A stretch of DNA of 64,000 nucleotides from Bradyrhizobium sp. CER78. GTDB taxonomy: Bacteria; Pseudomonadota; Alphaproteobacteria; Rhizobiales; Xanthobacteraceae. Where the stretch lies: NCBI RefSeq assembly GCF_029846235.1, contig NZ_JARVWP010000014.1, positions 130,041-194,040 on the forward strand, written 5' to 3'. The notes under the pieces are model-generated. The model made no database searches and was not told the DNA's origin. It worked only from the letters and a program-made list of their open reading frames with translations. Position numbers and translations under genes: made by a program. The stretch's first letter is position 1; every line of letters starts with the position of its first letter. Positions 10,563-19,650 of the stretch are shown in pieces.

Positions 10563-10612
10563 ACGCGTTTTCTTCACGCGAACCGGCGTCCACTTCGCTT
10601 GAAAACGCTTTG
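10519..10612 (+). repeat. Dispersed repeat, copy 1 (hairpin plus 47-bp conserved block)
   Basis: After the terminator hairpin comes a conserved block starting TTTGACGCGTTTTCTTCACG, with GCGTTTTC (10565-10572) and GAAAACGC (10601-10608) as inverted ends. The same block is present in reverse orientation at 39069-39115 and matches in all but one position when compared by eye, including the neighbouring hairpin. No coding capacity was seen. Confidence 0.85.
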
Positions 10613-10695
10613 ACGCCAAGCGCGCGGCGAACACTTCCGTCGCATTGGCGTTGTAGCTTTGCGGGCTGGGATCAACCAACCTCAGGGAGCAACGC

Positions 10696-11124
10696 ATGAC
10701 GACGACCCATGGTTCGGCCAAATGGCAGGGCGGCATCAAGGACGGCAAGGGCGCGATCTCGACCAAGAGCGGCGCGCTCGCCGATTACCCCTATGGCTTC
10801 GCCAGCCGCTTTGAAGGCAAGCCCGGTTCGAACCCTGAAGAGCTGATCGGCGCGGCGCATGCCGCCTGCTTCACGATGGCATTGTCGCTGATCCTCGGCG
10901 AGGCCAAGCTCACCGCCGAGCATATGGAGACCAAGGCCGACGTGACGCTGGAGAAGGTTGCCGACGGTTTTGCCATCACCGCCGTGCACCTGACGCTGTC
11001 GGCGAAGATCCCGGGCGCCGATCATGCGGCGTTTCAGGAATTGGCGGGCAAGGCCAAGGCCGGATGCCCGATCTCGAAGCTGCTCAACACCAAGATCACG
11101 CTGGACGCGTCGCTGCAGGGCTGA
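10696..11124 (+). CDS. osmC: OsmC family peroxiredoxin
   Basis: A cytosolic thiol peroxidase of 142 residues that reduces organic hydroperoxides. The two reactive cysteines lie in AAHAACFTMAL (about residue 57) and KAGCPISKLL (about residue 122), the OsmC spacing, and the upstream Glu of EELIGAAHAACF is present. TCAGGGAGCAACGC precedes the ATG. The upstream tetR-type gene could be its regulator, but nothing in the sequence proves it. Confidence 0.93.
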   Translation: MTTTHGSAKWQGGIKDGKGAISTKSGALADYPYGFASRFEGKPGSNPEELIGAAHAACFTMALSLILGEAKLTAEHMETKADVTLEKVADGFAITAVHLTLSAKIPGADHAAFQELAGKAKAGCPISKLLNTKITLDASLQG

Positions 11125-11158
11125 ACGCCGCGCACCATTCAGCACGGCACAGTGATCG

Positions 11159-12595
11159 TTAGAGCTGCGCGTCGCCCTTCGGTCCGACCGAGGCGATGCG
11201 CAGCATGTTGGTGGTGCCGGGCGCGCGCAGCGGCACGCCGGCGACGATGATGACGCGCTGGCCGGCCTTGGCAAAACCGTCGCGGAAGGCAATCGAGCCG
11301 GCGCGGTCGACCATGTCGTCGAGATCGTGGGCATCCTCGGCGACCACGCAATGCACGCCCCACACCACCGACAGCTTGCGGCCGGTGGCGAGATTCGGCG
11401 TGATCGCGACCACCGGCACCTTGGGCCGCTCGCGTGCCACGCGGATGCCGGTCGAGCCCGATGACGTCCAGCAGATGATCGCCGACAGGTCCAGCGTCTC
11501 GGCGATCTGCCGCGCGGCATCGGCAATGGCGTCGCCTACCGTCGCTTCGGGATCGACGCGCTGCGCATTGATCACGCTGCGATAGGTCGGATCGCGCTCC
11601 ACTTCCTCGCCGATGCGGTTCATGGTCGAGACCGACTCGACCGGGAATTTGCCGGCGGCGGATTCCGCCGACAGCATGATGGCGTCGGCGCCCTCATAGA
11701 CCGCGGTGGCGACGTCGGAGACTTCGGCGCGGGTCGGCACCGGCGCCTGGATCATCGACTCCAGCATCTGGGTCGCGACCACCACCGGCCTGCCGGCGCG
11801 GCGCGCCATCCGGATCATCTGCTTCTGCAGGCTCGGCACCCGCTCCAGCGGCAGCTCGACGCCCAGATCGCCGCGCGCCACCATCAGTGCGTCCGCCGCA
11901 TCGATGATATCGGCGAGGCGGTCGATCGCCTGCGGCTTCTCGATCTTGGCCATCACGGCGGCGCGGCCGCGGATCATCTTCTTGGCCTCGATCACGTCCT
12001 CGGCACGCTGCACAAAGGACAGCGCCACCCAGTCGATGCCTTCCGGCAGTGCGGCTTCCAGGTCGGCGCGATCCTTCGGCGTCATCGCCGAGACGGGCAG
12101 ATCGGTGTCGGGCAGGCTGACGCCCTTGCGGTCCGACATCTTGCCGCCGATCACGACGCGCGTGACCGCGCGCTCGGGCGAGGTTTCCTCGGCGATCAGC
12201 CGCACCTTGCCGTCGTCGAGCAGCAGCGCATGGCCGGGGCGGAGCGCGGCGAGGATCTCCGGATGCGGAAGCTGGACGCGGCTGTTGTCGCCCGGGGTCT
12301 TGTCGGAATCCAGGATGAAGCTCTGGCCGTTCTTGAGCTGGGTCGATCCTTCTGCGAACGAGCCAACCCGCAGCTTCGGGCCTTGCAGGTCGACCAGGAT
12401 GCCGATCGGCCGGCCGTAGCTCGATTCGACATTGCGGATGGTCTTGACCAGCTCCCGCATCTTGTCATGCGGGGTATGGCTCATGTTGATGCGGAAGACG
12501 TCGGCGCCCGCCTCGAACAGCTTGCGGATCATCGCGCTGTCTGAGGAGGCCGGGCCGAGCGTTGCGAGGATCTTGATTCGACGCAGTCGTCTCAT
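11159..12595 (-). CDS. pyk: Pyruvate kinase
   Basis: The final glycolytic enzyme, making pyruvate and ATP from phosphoenolpyruvate and ADP. The protein has 478 residues with MRRLRRIKILATLGPAS at the start, FRINMSH, ILVDLQGPKLRVG, the active-site segment MVARGDLGVELP and MLESMI. The start at 12595 overlaps the stop of the DUF1036 gene by ATGA, indicating translational coupling. The upstream frame belongs to that gene's Pro/Gly-rich tail read in another phase. Confidence 0.97.
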   Translation of the reverse strand: MRRLRRIKILATLGPASSDSAMIRKLFEAGADVFRINMSHTPHDKMRELVKTIRNVESSYGRPIGILVDLQGPKLRVGSFAEGSTQLKNGQSFILDSDKTPGDNSRVQLPHPEILAALRPGHALLLDDGKVRLIAEETSPERAVTRVVIGGKMSDRKGVSLPDTDLPVSAMTPKDRADLEAALPEGIDWVALSFVQRAEDVIEAKKMIRGRAAVMAKIEKPQAIDRLADIIDAADALMVARGDLGVELPLERVPSLQKQMIRMARRAGRPVVVATQMLESMIQAPVPTRAEVSDVATAVYEGADAIMLSAESAAGKFPVESVSTMNRIGEEVERDPTYRSVINAQRVDPEATVGDAIADAARQIAETLDLSAIICWTSSGSTGIRVARERPKVPVVAITPNLATGRKLSVVWGVHCVVAEDAHDLDDMVDRAGSIAFRDGFAKAGQRVIIVAGVPLRAPGTTNMLRIASVGPKGDAQL

Positions 12596-13203
12596 TGTTT
12601 GTTTCCGGGCGGCGTTGCGGCTGGCGGCAGACCCGGCGCGCCCGGCGGCGTTGCGCCCGGCGGCGGGTTTGGCAGCCCCGGCATCGCCCCGGGGCTTCCC
12701 GGGGCTACGCCGCCCGGCATTCCCGGTACCTTCTGCGGCTGTTGTTCGTTGGCTTCGGTCAGCTGGACGGTCCATGCACGCTGCTCGCCGGTGTCGACCT
12801 CGAAGAAGCCGGTGCGGTCAAAGCCCCGCGCCAGGCAATTCTCGGTGCCCTTGATGGTGAATTCCTTGTCGCGCGAGCACATGAAGGCCTGGCCGGACCA
12901 TTCGCCGCCGCGATCGTAGTCGAGAGCGTAGATGTAGTAATAGCGCGCCACAAGATTGCCGCGGAGCAAGGTCTCGCAGGTCCGCGACGACACATTCCAC
13001 CAGCCTTCGGTGGTCCAGCCTTCGGCGTCCTTGTAGCCGAGCGCGATGCCGACGCGGCTCGAGGTGTTGTTGCAGAGCCGGAAATCGGCGGCTGCCGGGC
13101 TCGTCCACAGGCAGGCCGCGACGACCGCCAGCACCGACAGGAGGCCGGCCAGGAGGCGGATGGTGCGGGGAGGAGCTGAGGCGGGAGAATCTGTTGGGCT
13201 CAT
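12592..13203 (-). CDS. DUF1036 family exported protein
   Basis: A 203-residue protein with an N-terminal hydrophobic signal (about 16-40, LLAGLLSVLAVVAACLWTSPAAA). The following DUF1036 domain reads FRLCNNTSSRVGIALGYKDAEGW, TTEGWWNVSSRTCETLL and ARYYYIYALDY, with paired cysteines suggesting disulfides in the periplasm. The tail (about 155-203) is Pro/Gly-rich repeats. Function is unknown. It is the first gene of a DUF1036-pyk unit, overlapping pyk by four bases. Confidence 0.88.
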   Translation of the reverse strand: MSPTDSPASAPPRTIRLLAGLLSVLAVVAACLWTSPAAADFRLCNNTSSRVGIALGYKDAEGWTTEGWWNVSSRTCETLLRGNLVARYYYIYALDYDRGGEWSGQAFMCSRDKEFTIKGTENCLARGFDRTGFFEVDTGEQRAWTVQLTEANEQQPQKVPGMPGGVAPGSPGAMPGLPNPPPGATPPGAPGLPPAATPPGNKQ

Positions 13204-13401
13204 GCGGCGAAGCTATATCAAACCATTGACGATTTCGCGTGCCCGGCAGGCACTCTCAACGGGCGGCCGCCCGTTTCCCGCGCTGGTGGACCGTGGCAAG
13301 TGTGGCCGGACAAGCCCTTATTGCGCGTCGATATGGCAAAATCTGTGACAATTCCCACCTGATATCAATTATGGTGAGCACCTCACACCGGGATCACGAT
13401 C

Positions 13402-13704
13402 ATGAGCATTGACGACAAAACCAGAACGGAACTTGAGGCCGCGGTGTTTCGGCGCCTTGTCAGCCATCTCCGTACCCGGACCGATGTGCAGAACATCGAC
13501 CTGATGAACCTTGCCGGCTTCTGCCGCAACTGCCTGTCCAACTGGATGAAGGAAGAGGCCGACGCCAAGGGCCTAGCGGTGAGCAAGGACGAGAGCCGCG
13601 AAGCGGTCTACGGCATGCCCTATGAGGAGTGGAAGGCGAAGTACCAGGGCAGCGCCACGCCGGAGCAGTTCGCGGCGATGAAGAAGGCCCAAAGCGGGCA
13701 TTAG
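13402..13704 (+). CDS. DUF1244 family protein
   Basis: A 100-residue cytosolic protein. The conserved core is VFRRLVSHLRTRTDVQNIDLMNLAGFCRNCLSNWM, with a Cys-x2-Cys-like GFCRNCLS segment, and then YGMPYEEWKAKYQ. DUF1244 has a small helical fold and no established role. It is adjacent to pyk and the DUF2312 gene, an order I recall from many Rhizobiales. Confidence 0.9.
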   Translation: MSIDDKTRTELEAAVFRRLVSHLRTRTDVQNIDLMNLAGFCRNCLSNWMKEEADAKGLAVSKDESREAVYGMPYEEWKAKYQGSATPEQFAAMKKAQSGH

Positions 13705-13717
13705 CTAACCCAACAAT

Positions 13718-13796
13718 GTCATTCCGGGGCGTCCGAAGGACGAACCCGGAATCTCGAGATTCCGGGTTCGATGCTGCCGCATCGCCCAGGAATGAC
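13718..13796. repeat. REP-like element with a 30-bp perfect palindrome
   Basis: The outer ends GTCATTCC (13718-13725) and GGAATGAC (13789-13796) are inverted. The core at 13741-13770 is a perfect 30-bp palindrome centred on CTCGAG. It lies between the DUF1244 and DUF2312 genes and is non-coding. Confidence 0.85.
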
Positions 13797-13953
13797 GTTT
13801 ACGTGTGGAACACCAGCATCTCCTGTGGGCGCGCTGTGGATGAGCGCGATGTTTCCTTGACGGAACGTGCTCCAAAATCGAGGGTCGCCCGCAACAAGCG
13901 GTGCGCGTGGCGCGTATTCGCGCGACATTTCATTGCCATTTCAGGAGTACGCG

Positions 13954-14226
13954 ATGGCCACCACGTCTGCCGCCGTTCAGGACGAGCCCGCAACGCGATT
14001 TGCCAAGGACCAGCTTAGGTCCATCATCGAGCGCATCGAGCGGCTGGAAGAAGAAAAGAAGACGATCTCGGACGACATCCGCGACGTCTATGCCGAGGCC
14101 AAGGGCAACGGCTTCGACGTCAAGGCGCTGCGCACCATCGTGCGCCTGCGCAAGCAGGATGCCAATGAGCGCCAGGAGCAGGAGACTATCCTGGAGACCT
14201 ATATGCAGGCGCTCGGCATGCTGTGA
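13954..14226 (+). CDS. gapR: DUF2312 family protein, GapR-like nucleoid-associated protein
   Basis: A 90-residue, highly charged helical protein: QLRSIIERIERLEEEKKTI, then DDIRDVYAEAKGNGFDVKALRTIVRLRKQD. DUF2312 includes Caulobacter GapR, which clamps overtwisted DNA ahead of replication and transcription forks and assists topoisomerases. The length matches. The ATG at 13954 is chosen for its AGGAG at 13943-13947. An upstream in-frame codon at 13867 gives a non-conserved extension. The gene symbol is given by family, not by demonstrated orthology. Confidence 0.85.
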   Translation: MATTSAAVQDEPATRFAKDQLRSIIERIERLEEEKKTISDDIRDVYAEAKGNGFDVKALRTIVRLRKQDANERQEQETILETYMQALGML

Positions 14227-14368
14227 GGCGGCCGGCGGGGCCGGCCCGACGCCATCAGGCCGCCCGCCGAGGGTACTCCCGATGGCTCCCGCGGAGCCTC
14301 GGTCTAGGCTTGGGTGACATCCCGGGATTTGCTAGACTGGCGATGAGGTAACCGGGCAGATCGTTCAG

Positions 14369-16132
14369 ATGGACGTGCCAGGACCAGAGCGCCGGCTCGC
14401 TGCGGTCCTCGCCGCCGACATGGTCGGCTTTAGCCGCCTGATGGAGGCTGACGAGACGGGCACCCTTGCGCGCCTCAAGACTCATCGAATCGAGCTGATC
14501 GATCCGGCCATCGCCAAGAATCGCGGCCGCATCATCAAGACCACCGGCGACGGCATGCTGGTCGAGTTTCACAGCGTCGTCGATGCGGTGCTGTGCGCGG
14601 CCGAGGTCCAGAGCCGGATGGCCAAGCGCAACACCGACGTCGCGCCGGCGCGGTGGATGCAGTTTCGCATCGGCATCAATCTCGGCGATGTGATCGTCGA
14701 TGGCGCCGACATCTTCGGCGATGGCGTCAATGTCGCGTCCCGCCTGGAGACGCTGGCCGAGCCCGGCGGCATCTGCATTTCCGGCGCGGTCCGCGACCAG
14801 GTCGGCGATCGTCTGGAAGATCTGAGCTTCGAGGATCTCGGCGACCAGACCGTCAAGAACATCGCGCGCCCGATCCGGGTTTTCCGTGTCCATTTCGAAT
14901 CGGGCGCCAAATCCGCGACCGGGCAGCCGAGTGTGGCGGCCGCCCCCGTCGTCGCCAAGAAACCCTCGATCGCCGTGCTGCCGCTCGCCAACATGAGCGG
15001 CGATCCCGAGCAGGAATTCTTCGCCGACGGGCTCACCGAGGACATCATCACCGAGCTGTCGCGCTTCCACGATTTGCTGGTGATCTCGCGCAACTCGACC
15101 TTCGTGTACAAGGGCAAGGCCGTGAAGGTGCAGGACGTCGCGAAGGAGTTCGCGGTCGACTATGTGCTGGAGGGCAGCGTGCGGAAGGCGGGCGGCCGGA
15201 TCCGCGTCACGGTGCAGCTGATCGACGCCGAGGCCGACCGGCACGTCTGGGCCGAACGCTACGACCGCGAGCTCGCCGACATCTTCGCCATCCAGGACGA
15301 GATGACGCGCGCGATCGTGGCAATCTTGCCGGGACGCGTCGAGGCCGCAGCTCACGACCGCGTCAAGCGCAAGCCGACCGACAACATGGCGGCCTATGAG
15401 TGCGTGCTGGCCGCAAGGGTGCTGCATCATCGCTCGGCACGAGACGACAACATGGAAGCGCAGCGCTTGCTGGAGCGGGCCATCGTGCTCGATCCCAATT
15501 ACGCCCATGCGCACGCCTGGCGGGCCTGCGTGCTCGGCCAGACCTGGGTCTACAACTGGTGCGACGACCGCGACGCGACCCTTGCGCAGGTGGCCGCCGA
15601 GCTCGAGATCGCGCTCAAGCTCGACGACAATGACAGCGACGTGCACCGGATCCTCGCCGCGCTGAACCTCAACCGCGACGACCACGACAAGGCGGCCTTC
15701 CACCAGGAGCGCGCGCTCGCGCTCAACCCGAACTACGACCTCGTCGTCGTGCAGCAGGGCGAGCTCCTGACCTGGCTCGGACGGCCGGAGGAAGGCATCG
15801 ACTGGATCAAGCGGGCGATGCGCCTCAATCCATTCCATCCGGAGCGCTTCTGGAGTCACCTCGGCCGGGCCTGCTATTGCGCCGAGAAATACGCCGATGC
15901 GGCCGAGGCGTTCTCGCGCATCACGCGGCCCGACCACACCCATCACGCCTTCCTCGCCGCAACCCTGGCGCAGATGGGCAACGCGGTGGCGGCCACAGCT
16001 CATGCGGCCGAGGTGCTGAAGCGCGAACCGGCCTTCTCGGTGTCAGCCCATCTGGCAACCCAGCACTACAAGCACGCGCCCGACCGGGCGCGCTACGAGG
16101 CCGGCCTGCTCAAGGCGGGACTGCCGGCCTGA
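14369..16132 (+). CDS. Class III adenylate/guanylate cyclase with TolB-like and TPR domains
   Basis: A 587-residue protein. The cyclase domain (about 8-170) has the two metal-binding Asp sites (LAADMVGFSRLM and TTGDGMLVEF), GINLGDVIVDGADIFGDGVN and the N-x3-R motif VNVASRLE, so it should be active. A TolB/FlgO-like module follows (about 195-310, SIAVLPLANMSGDPEQEFFADG, VDYVLEGSVRKAG), then TPR-like repeats (about 340-580). No membrane segment or classical sensor domain is visible. This architecture is expanded in Bradyrhizobium. Signal and output are unknown. Confidence 0.88.
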   Translation: MDVPGPERRLAAVLAADMVGFSRLMEADETGTLARLKTHRIELIDPAIAKNRGRIIKTTGDGMLVEFHSVVDAVLCAAEVQSRMAKRNTDVAPARWMQFRIGINLGDVIVDGADIFGDGVNVASRLETLAEPGGICISGAVRDQVGDRLEDLSFEDLGDQTVKNIARPIRVFRVHFESGAKSATGQPSVAAAPVVAKKPSIAVLPLANMSGDPEQEFFADGLTEDIITELSRFHDLLVISRNSTFVYKGKAVKVQDVAKEFAVDYVLEGSVRKAGGRIRVTVQLIDAEADRHVWAERYDRELADIFAIQDEMTRAIVAILPGRVEAAAHDRVKRKPTDNMAAYECVLAARVLHHRSARDDNMEAQRLLERAIVLDPNYAHAHAWRACVLGQTWVYNWCDDRDATLAQVAAELEIALKLDDNDSDVHRILAALNLNRDDHDKAAFHQERALALNPNYDLVVVQQGELLTWLGRPEEGIDWIKRAMRLNPFHPERFWSHLGRACYCAEKYADAAEAFSRITRPDHTHHAFLAATLAQMGNAVAATAHAAEVLKREPAFSVSAHLATQHYKHAPDRARYEAGLLKAGLPA

Positions 16133-16436
16133 CCCTCGGATCGCGCGGCGCGATCATCTGCATTTGCCGATAACTGCGATCTTCGAGGTGGGGAGCAATC
16201 GCCACCGGTCGCGATCGAACGCCGATGGCGACGTCGTTTCGGCGCCGCGAAGGCAGCTCCACGCGTTTCCCGCTGCGCCGAACCGGTGAGCGAGCTTCAT
16301 CATTGTTGAAGGCGTTTCGCTTGTTGCGCGCGGCGTCCGCGGGTTGAAGTCGCACCAGGTCAATTATGAGAAGCGCAACTGACCGGATCGGTGTCGACGC
16401 GGTCCGTCACTTGGCGCACTACGGTGTGAATTCGTC
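16133..16436. other. Intergenic region without a gene, 304 bp
   Basis: It contains a palindrome GATCGCGCGGCGCGATC (16139-16155) just after the cyclase stop codon, without a T-tract. Nothing else is recognisable, and no good ribosome-binding site is seen before the autotransporter ATG. Confidence 0.5.
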
Positions 16437-19400
16437 ATGATGAAGCATTCGCGCATGTTTTTGTTGCCGTCTCGTCCCGCGGGCCTCGCGCGATTCCCTC
16501 GATACACATCATTCGCTGTGACAGCGCCGTTCGAGTCTGCGGTTCATGTTGAACAATGGCCGCGCAGGAAATGCCTCGTTGCGGCGAGGTGCGATGGAAA
16601 CACCATTAACAATAAGGTTGGGCTTGCGCTACCAGTCATTTGGGTTGCCGCGCTGACCTCTGCGACATGGCTTTCGCTTGGCGCGGCGCACGCTGACGGC
16701 GTTTGCGACCTTCCGATATTTGTCGGTAGCGGCGCAATCCCGATAAAGAGCGGAGACACTGTAACGTGTGGTGGAACGGTGACGATAGCTACGCCGCCAG
16801 CCGTGGTCGCTACGTCAGAGGTCACCAACGTTGTCGTCAACTTTCTTGCTGCAGCCTCGATCGGTCCCAATCAGGCAGTTGGGATCGACGGCCGGGGAGG
16901 CACAGGTGACGGGTGGATCATTAACAATCATGCTTCGCTGGTAGGCGGCGATCCCTTCTCCATCATTCTGGGAGATGCGACCGTAAACAATTTCGCGTCG
17001 ATGAATAGCGTGCAGCTCGGTACGAACGGCACGGTCGACAACTTCGGCAAACTCGGTGTTGGCCTTACCCAGGCGACAAATGGACCTCAGGCGGGCATCG
17101 AGATCGGTGGTGGCCGCGTAAGGAATGGGGAGGGGGCCACAGTCTCCGGTCCGGACGGTATCAAACTGCGCGCGGGCGGATCCATAACGGTTGACAATTG
17201 GGGGAGCATAATAGGGGGAAACATCGGCCTAAACCTGCTCGGTTCCAGTGTGATCCACAATTATGCAAACAGCGTGATCTCCGGCGGCCACGTCGGGATT
17301 TCCACAGGCGGGTCCACGATTACAAATGACGGCTGGATCAAAACAAACGTATCTGACGGAAATGACATTGCGATCACCACTGACGGACCGACAACGATCA
17401 TCAACGGCAAGACTGGCAAAATAACGGGTACGTCTGCACTGCAGATTTCCGATGCTTTGACGCTCACAAACTACGGTCGCATTGAAGGATTTATCGTTAC
17501 TAATTCGTCGCCTGCCGTCACTCTGGCCATTGCTCCGGGGTCTTCAATTACAGCACCCGGGTCCACGGCGACGTCGATAGTTAACGTGACTGGCGGAGCA
17601 GGAAGCGATGGGAAGCGCGAGCTTCAGTTGATTGGTGGCGGAACGAAAAGCCAAGACACCTATGACGGCTCATTCGTCGGGTTCAGAAGTCTTTCGCTCA
17701 GTGCAGATAGATCGACCGTGTGGACCCTCACTAATGATCAGAGCTATGACCGCGGCACGGTCGTCGGGGATGGCATGCTGTTGGTCAACGGCAATCTGAC
17801 GTCGCAGGTCGCCGTCACCTCGGGCGTTCTCGGAGGCAGCGGTCATATCCTCGGCGACGTCACGGTCAATAGCGGCGGTACGCTTGCGCCGACGGGGCGG
17901 CTCACTGTCGGAAGCGCCACGCAAAACGCGAACGTTACGCTGAGCGCGAATGCGACCTTTAGGGTCAATGTCAGCGACCTGCAAAACGATCAGCTCTTGG
18001 TCAACGGCAAGGCTAACCTTACTGGCGCGAGCTTCATGGCGTTGATCGGCTCCGGCGGAATAACGATCGGGAAGTCTTATGTCGTTCTGACCGCCAGCGG
18101 CGGCTTGTCCGGTACTACGTTTGGATCTGCCGCGAACAATCAATCGGCCTTCCTCAGCACGGTGCTGACCTATGATACGAACAATGTGCGGATCAGCTTC
18201 GTCAACGCAGGGAGTGGAAGTGGTGGGGGCAATGGCGGAGGCGGCGGTACGGGCAACGGCGGTGGGGGTACTGGCGGAACTGGCACGGGTGGCAGCAACA
18301 GGGGAATGTTCGCGAGCGTCGCGCTGACACTTAACCAGCGCGCCGTCGGTCACGCGCTCGATGTCAGCAATGGCGGCAGCCAAGTCTTCACCGGTCCTAT
18401 TCTGCTCGCGCTGTTGCCGCTGGGCGCCGACCAGGCGCGTAGCGCCTACGACTCGATCTCCGGCGAAGGTCTTGCCGGCGCGCAGAATGCCGCGTTCCGC
18501 GCCAGCTCGCTGTTCACCTCGTCGGTCAATGACCAGGCGAATGCGTGGCGCGCCGGCCGTGATGGCGGCGGCAATGCCATCGTGGTCGGAGGCAACGGTG
18601 CGCTCGGCTACGCGCCGGAGGGCGCCCATGCGAGCGCAGGGCCGTTCACCAAGGCACCCGCATCGGCGCGGCTCGACCGAACCTGGCGCGTCTGGGGATC
18701 GGCATTCGGCGGCGGCGGCACCTTGCAGGGTGACGCCGGCCTCGGCACCGCGATGCAGAAGGACAGCCTGTTCGGCGGCAATATCGGCCTCGACTATCAG
18801 GTGTGGCCGAACTGGCTGGTCGGTGTCGCCTTCGGCGGCAGCGAAGGCAATTTCACGGTCGACAGCCGCGCCACCAGCGGCAAGGTCGACGGCGTTCACG
18901 GCGGCTTCTACAGCATGCTGTCGCTAGGCCAGTTCTATCTGAGCAATACCACCACGGTGTCGTCGTTCAACAACAAGACCACGCGGTTCACCGGCAATTT
19001 CGGCGGACTACCGGGCGAAACCGAGCGCGGCGATTTCAGTTCATGGCAATTGCGTTCGCGCTTCGAGGTTGGGCACGACTTCGACGTTGTGGGTGCACGG
19101 TTGACGCCATTCGCAGCATTCGAAATCGCACAGCTCACCAGCGACGGCTTCAGGGAAAGCAGCCAGACGTCTGCTGGCGCGCCTGGCGTGCTCGGGCTTG
19201 CGATTGCGCGGCAGACCACCACGTCGGCGCCGCTGTTCCTGGGGCTGCGCGGGGAGCGTCGCATCGAGCTTGCCAACGGCATGGTGCTGACGCCGCAGGC
19301 GAGCCTGGCCTGGGTGCACGAGTTCACGCCGACGCGCAATCTCAACGGCTCGCTGGTGTCGCTGCCGGGCGCGAGCTTCATTGTCGACGGGGCTCGGCCG

Positions 19401-19541
19401 GCAAGCGATGCGGCCCAGGTCAGCGTCGGCGCGCAGTTCGACGTCACCCGCAACGCCGCGCTGTTCGCGAACTTCGAGGGCGAGTTCTCCAATGTGAGCC
19501 AGGCCTATGCCGGCAAGGGCGGCGTCAGGGTGGCTTGGTAA
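16437..19541 (+). CDS. Autotransporter (type Va) with outer-membrane beta-barrel
   Basis: A 1034-residue surface or secreted protein. The likely signal sequence is internal to the longest frame (VGLALPVIWVAALTSATWLSLGAAHA, about residues 62-86), so either the signal peptide is extended or the true start is a later non-ATG codon. The passenger (about 90-590) has repeated short strands with GGT-, NYG- and INN-type turns, as in beta-helices. A Gly/Ser/Thr linker lies at about 591-622. The autotransporter barrel runs from about 745 (RTWRVWGSAFGGGG) to the end, which has the expected aromatic terminus (GVRVAW). Base composition of the passenger is clearly less GC-rich than that of the barrel. Ligand unknown. 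Confidence 0.85.
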   Translation: MMKHSRMFLLPSRPAGLARFPRYTSFAVTAPFESAVHVEQWPRRKCLVAARCDGNTINNKVGLALPVIWVAALTSATWLSLGAAHADGVCDLPIFVGSGAIPIKSGDTVTCGGTVTIATPPAVVATSEVTNVVVNFLAAASIGPNQAVGIDGRGGTGDGWIINNHASLVGGDPFSIILGDATVNNFASMNSVQLGTNGTVDNFGKLGVGLTQATNGPQAGIEIGGGRVRNGEGATVSGPDGIKLRAGGSITVDNWGSIIGGNIGLNLLGSSVIHNYANSVISGGHVGISTGGSTITNDGWIKTNVSDGNDIAITTDGPTTIINGKTGKITGTSALQISDALTLTNYGRIEGFIVTNSSPAVTLAIAPGSSITAPGSTATSIVNVTGGAGSDGKRELQLIGGGTKSQDTYDGSFVGFRSLSLSADRSTVWTLTNDQSYDRGTVVGDGMLLVNGNLTSQVAVTSGVLGGSGHILGDVTVNSGGTLAPTGRLTVGSATQNANVTLSANATFRVNVSDLQNDQLLVNGKANLTGASFMALIGSGGITIGKSYVVLTASGGLSGTTFGSAANNQSAFLSTVLTYDTNNVRISFVNAGSGSGGGNGGGGGTGNGGGGTGGTGTGGSNRGMFASVALTLNQRAVGHALDVSNGGSQVFTGPILLALLPLGADQARSAYDSISGEGLAGAQNAAFRASSLFTSSVNDQANAWRAGRDGGGNAIVVGGNGALGYAPEGAHASAGPFTKAPASARLDRTWRVWGSAFGGGGTLQGDAGLGTAMQKDSLFGGNIGLDYQVWPNWLVGVAFGGSEGNFTVDSRATSGKVDGVHGGFYSMLSLGQFYLSNTTTVSSFNNKTTRFTGNFGGLPGETERGDFSSWQLRSRFEVGHDFDVVGARLTPFAAFEIAQLTSDGFRESSQTSAGAPGVLGLAIARQTTTSAPLFLGLRGERRIELANGMVLTPQASLAWVHEFTPTRNLNGSLVSLPGASFIVDGARPASDAAQVSVGAQFDVTRNAALFANFEGEFSNVSQAYAGKGGVRVAW

Positions 19542-19650
19542 TCACGCTCGTCGGAAGCGAGAACGATGACGAGAACGGTCACAGCCAGATGTCGGCCGCT
19601 CTCGTCCGCGACCTCATCGCGCGTCACTCCAACAACATGCGAGGCCTCAG

